A DNA stretch of 64,000 bases, from positions 781,161 through 845,160 of the forward strand of contig OY288106.1 in assembly GCA_958431155.1 (NCBI GenBank), written 5' to 3'. Numbering within the stretch: the stretch's first letter is position 1; each line of letters opens with the position of its first letter. The notes beneath the pieces were generated by a model. That model was not told the DNA's origin, did not search any database, and worked only from the letters and a program-made list of their open reading frames with translations. A program made the position numbers and the translations under genes. This stretch comes from an uncultured candidatus Porisulfidus sp. (GTDB lineage Bacteria > Pseudomonadota > Gammaproteobacteria > Poriferisulfidales > Poriferisulfidaceae). Positions 62,095 to 64,000 of this stretch are shown piece after piece.

Positions 62095-63124
62095 GCTCCG
62101 GTTCAGTGGATTCGGATTCCGTCGGCGCCTCCCGATCCGGCAGCAGCACTTCGCGCAGGTTGCTCTCCAGCGCGTCAGCGATTTCCGGGTGTTCGATCAG
62201 GTAAAGGCGCGCATTGTCCTTGCCCTGGCCAATACGGTCGCCCTCATAGCTGTACCAGGCACCGGACTTCTGGATCAGCCCGTTATCCGCCCCCAACGTC
62301 AGCAGTTCGGACAGGCGGCTGATTCCTTCGCCGTACCGGATTTCGAATTCCGCCTTCTTGAACGGCGGCGCCATCTTGTTCTTCACCACCTTCACCCGGG
62401 TCTCATGTCCCATCACTTCGTCGCCTTTCTTGGTGGCCCCGATGCGACGGATGTCCAGCCGCACCGACGAGTAGAACTTCAGTGCGTTGCCGCCGGTCGT
62501 GGTCTCGGGGTTGCCGAACATGACTCCGATCTTCATGCGCAACTGGTTGATGAACACCACCAGCGCGTTGGAGCGCTTGATGTTGCCGGCAAGCTTGCGC
62601 AACGCCTGCGACATGAGCCGCGCGTGCAGGCCCATGTGGCTGTCTCCCATGCCGCCTTCCAGTTCGGCTCGCGGCGTCAACGCCGCGACCGAGTCCACCA
62701 CGATCAGATCGACCGCCCCGGACGTGACCAGCGTGTCGGTGATTTCCATTGCCTGTTCGCCGTGATCCGGCTGCGAAAGCAGCAGGTCGTCCACCTGCAC
62801 GCCAAGGTTGGTGGCGTAGCCCGGATCCAGCGCATGCTCGGCGTCGATGAAGGCGGCCACACCGCCCTGCTTCTGACAATTGGCCACCACGTGCAATGCC
62901 AGCGTGGTCTTGCCGGACGCTTCCGAGCCGTAGATCTCGACCACCCGGCCGCGCGGCAAGCCGCCGATGCCAAGCGCCGCGTCCAGCGCCAGCGAACCGG
63001 TTGGAATGACTTCGACCTCGGGCACCGCGACGCCTTCGCCAAAGCGCATGACCGCGCCTTTGCCGTACTGACGTTCGATCTGTCCAAGCGCTGCTTCCAG
63101 TGCCTTTTTCCGATCTTTATCCAT
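62075..63124 (-). CDS. recA: Recombinase RecA
   Basis: Strand-exchange ATPase and SOS co-protease. 349 residues. Walker A GSEASGKT is at 66-73, Walker B is [10 protein letters not shown], and loops L1/L2 with [17 protein letters not shown] are standard. The acidic C-terminus EPEHAATEA is typical. I looked for a LexA box of the CTGT-N8-ACAG type in the 104-base gap to pncC and in the region upstream of pncC and found none. It may be transcribed with pncC. Confidence 0.97.
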   Translation of the reverse strand: MDKDRKKALEAALGQIERQYGKGAVMRFGEGVAVPEVEVIPTGSLALDAALGIGGLPRGRVVEIYGSEASGKTTLALHVVANCQKQGGVAAFIDAEHALDPGYATNLGVQVDDLLLSQPDHGEQAMEITDTLVTSGAVDLIVVDSVAALTPRAELEGGMGDSHMGLHARLMSQALRKLAGNIKRSNALVVFINQLRMKIGVMFGNPETTTGGNALKFYSSVRLDIRRIGATKKGDEVMGHETRVKVVKNKMAPPFKKAEFEIRYGEGISRLSELLTLGADNGLIQKSGAWYSYEGDRIGQGKDNARLYLIEHPEIADALESNLREVLLPDREAPTESESTEPEHAATEA

Positions 63125-63228
63125 ATGTAGATTAACCTCCCTATTTCAAGGGCGGTTCCGGTTTCGCAGCAGGCTTATTATTCCACAGCGACACCCCCGG
63201 ATTAATCCAGAGGGGATCAACGCTGAAA

Positions 63229-63720
63229 CTACGGGGAAATCTCCTCCGCCAGCCGACGCAGCGCGTACAGTACGGACTCCCGCCGGACCGCATCGCGATC
63301 TCCGGGGAAATCCCGCCGTTCGCTGCATGCCTCCCCGCCCGAACGCAGAAACGCGAACCAGACGCAACCGACCGGCGCATGTTCCGTCCCGCCGGACGGC
63401 CCGGCCACGCCACTGATCGCGCAGACCAGATCACACTGCGTACGTTCCAGGACTCCGGCTGCCATCGCTTCGACCACGGCTCCGGAAACCGCGCCTTCGC
63501 AGCGAATCAGTTCGGGGTCGACCCCGAGCAACCGGCTTTTCGCCGCATTGCTGTAGGTCGCCCACCCGCACTCGAACCAGTCGGAACTGCCCGGCAGATC
63601 GGTACAGCATTTGGCCAACCAACCGCCGGTGCAGGATTCGGCCACCGCCACGCGCAGGCCTTGCGCGCGGCTGCGGTCAGCCAGCACTTTTACCGCTTCG
63701 AACAGTGGCACGTCATCCAT
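63229..63720 (-). CDS. pncC: Nicotinamide-nucleotide amidohydrolase (CinA C-terminal type)
   Basis: Deamidates NMN to nicotinate mononucleotide in pyridine-nucleotide recycling. From the ATG at 63720 (MDDVPLFEAVKVLADRSRAQ) it has 163 residues; a longer reading to 63774 is unlikely. The family motif VAESCTGGWLA and the loop ISGVAGPSGGTEHAPVGCVW are intact. There is no N-terminal MoaB-like domain, so it is the short PncC form. Directly upstream of recA, as in many gammaproteobacteria. Confidence 0.92.
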   Translation of the reverse strand: MDDVPLFEAVKVLADRSRAQGLRVAVAESCTGGWLAKCCTDLPGSSDWFECGWATYSNAAKSRLLGVDPELIRCEGAVSGAVVEAMAAGVLERTQCDLVCAISGVAGPSGGTEHAPVGCVWFAFLRSGGEACSERRDFPGDRDAVRRESVLYALRRLAEEISP

Positions 63721-63799
63721 ACCCTCAATCTTACCTGCCCGCCGGGGCGAAAGACTTGCACCCCCCAGCAACAAACGGTTTTCTTGGAACCGGAAACAC

Positions 63800-63960
63800 G
63801 CGAGATCTTTTCAAAAATAAATTTATAAAATATCTTGATTTATCCTATAAATAATTGATTATCTTATGTAAAATTGAATTAATACGGATTAATCTGTCTG
63901 TTGGTTATAGTAAAATTCTGCATAAGGTCGCAGTCCGCACATTGGCCTCTCTCACCTCTC
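63800..63960. other. A+T-rich gene-free region upstream of pncC-recA
   Basis: This stretch is strikingly richer in A and T than the flanking genes and contains several TATAAT-like hexamers on both strands (for example around TATAAA, TTATCC, TAAAATT). It probably holds promoters for pncC-recA on the minus strand and possibly for a gene beyond base 64000. I see no palindrome, tRNA or ORF worth calling in 63721-64000. Confidence 0.4.
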
Positions 63961-64000
63961 TCATTAGCGAGACCATCATCCAGACCTGATCAAACCCGCT

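Noticed and set aside
63125-64000. LexA box for recA
   Set aside because: No CTGT-N8-ACAG or close variant was found in the recA-pncC gap or upstream of pncC; CTGTCTGTTGG on the plus strand near 63895 does not complete the palindrome. Other LexA motif classes were not tested.

Overview
The window reads as chromosome of a sulfur-oxidising gammaproteobacterium. Housekeeping blocks sit in orders typical of that class: rpsL-rpsG-fusA-tuf, ispE-tRNA-Gln-prs, hemA-prfA-prmC, gatCAB beside mreBCD, and pncC-recA-recX-alaS-lysC-csrA-tRNA-Ser. Sulfur metabolism is shown by an aprM-aprB-aprA operon (adenylylsulfate reductase with its membrane partner), an ETHE1-type persulfide dioxygenase, a SulP sulfate-type transporter, MetY, and two small c-type cytochromes. 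I cannot name the species from sequence alone.

Layout. 1-3792: str operon on the minus strand (tuf cut by the window edge), with a TATAAT promoter and a terminator-like hairpin in the leader. 4051-7218: aprMBA. 7392-8080: a VapBC-type toxin-antitoxin pair. 8298-12543: prs, tRNA-Gln, ispE, lolB and a TPR lipoprotein. 12633-15815: hemA-prfA-prmC. 15860-23246: dienelactone hydrolase, gatCAB, mreBCD and two small envelope proteins. 23300-30183: RNase D, persulfide dioxygenase, a DUF4143 ATPase, a BolA-like protein, cytochromes and SulP.

30365-38343 is a visibly A+T-richer accessory stretch. It holds an AbiJ/HEPN-like gene, gene remnants, and a glycan-type set: a glycosyltransferase, a short UDP-sugar dehydrogenase, a methyltransferase, and two convergent genes that share a domain resembling archaeal CTP-dependent riboflavin kinase (one copy fused to a GT4 glycosyltransferase). 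Two unrecognised ORFs follow. 38340-42683 returns to core genes (slt, metY, a CcsA/YpjD-like gene).

42760-48284 is the most unusual part. A promoter and a perfect 15-bp palindrome precede a ComEC-type metallo-beta-lactamase protein. Directly after it comes one 1137-residue polypeptide that carries, in order, an E2-like domain, a ThiF/E1 domain, a JAMM/JAB peptidase and a patatin-like phospholipase. A second ComEC-type MBL gene faces it, directly downstream of dxs. All four catalytic signatures look intact. The parts match the ubiquitin-like and phospholipase modules of type II CBASS, but no CD-NTase and no ubiquitin-like gene is visible. It is the best candidate here for a little-described conflict or signalling system.

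48301-64000 is core again: xseB-dxs (without the usual ispA between them), ygfZ, lysS, prfB with its programmed +1 frameshift, proA, holA, a GarR-like reductase, tRNA-Ser(GCU), csrA, lysC, alaS, recX, recA and pncC. Long open frames antisense to the G+C-rich genes were treated as shadows.
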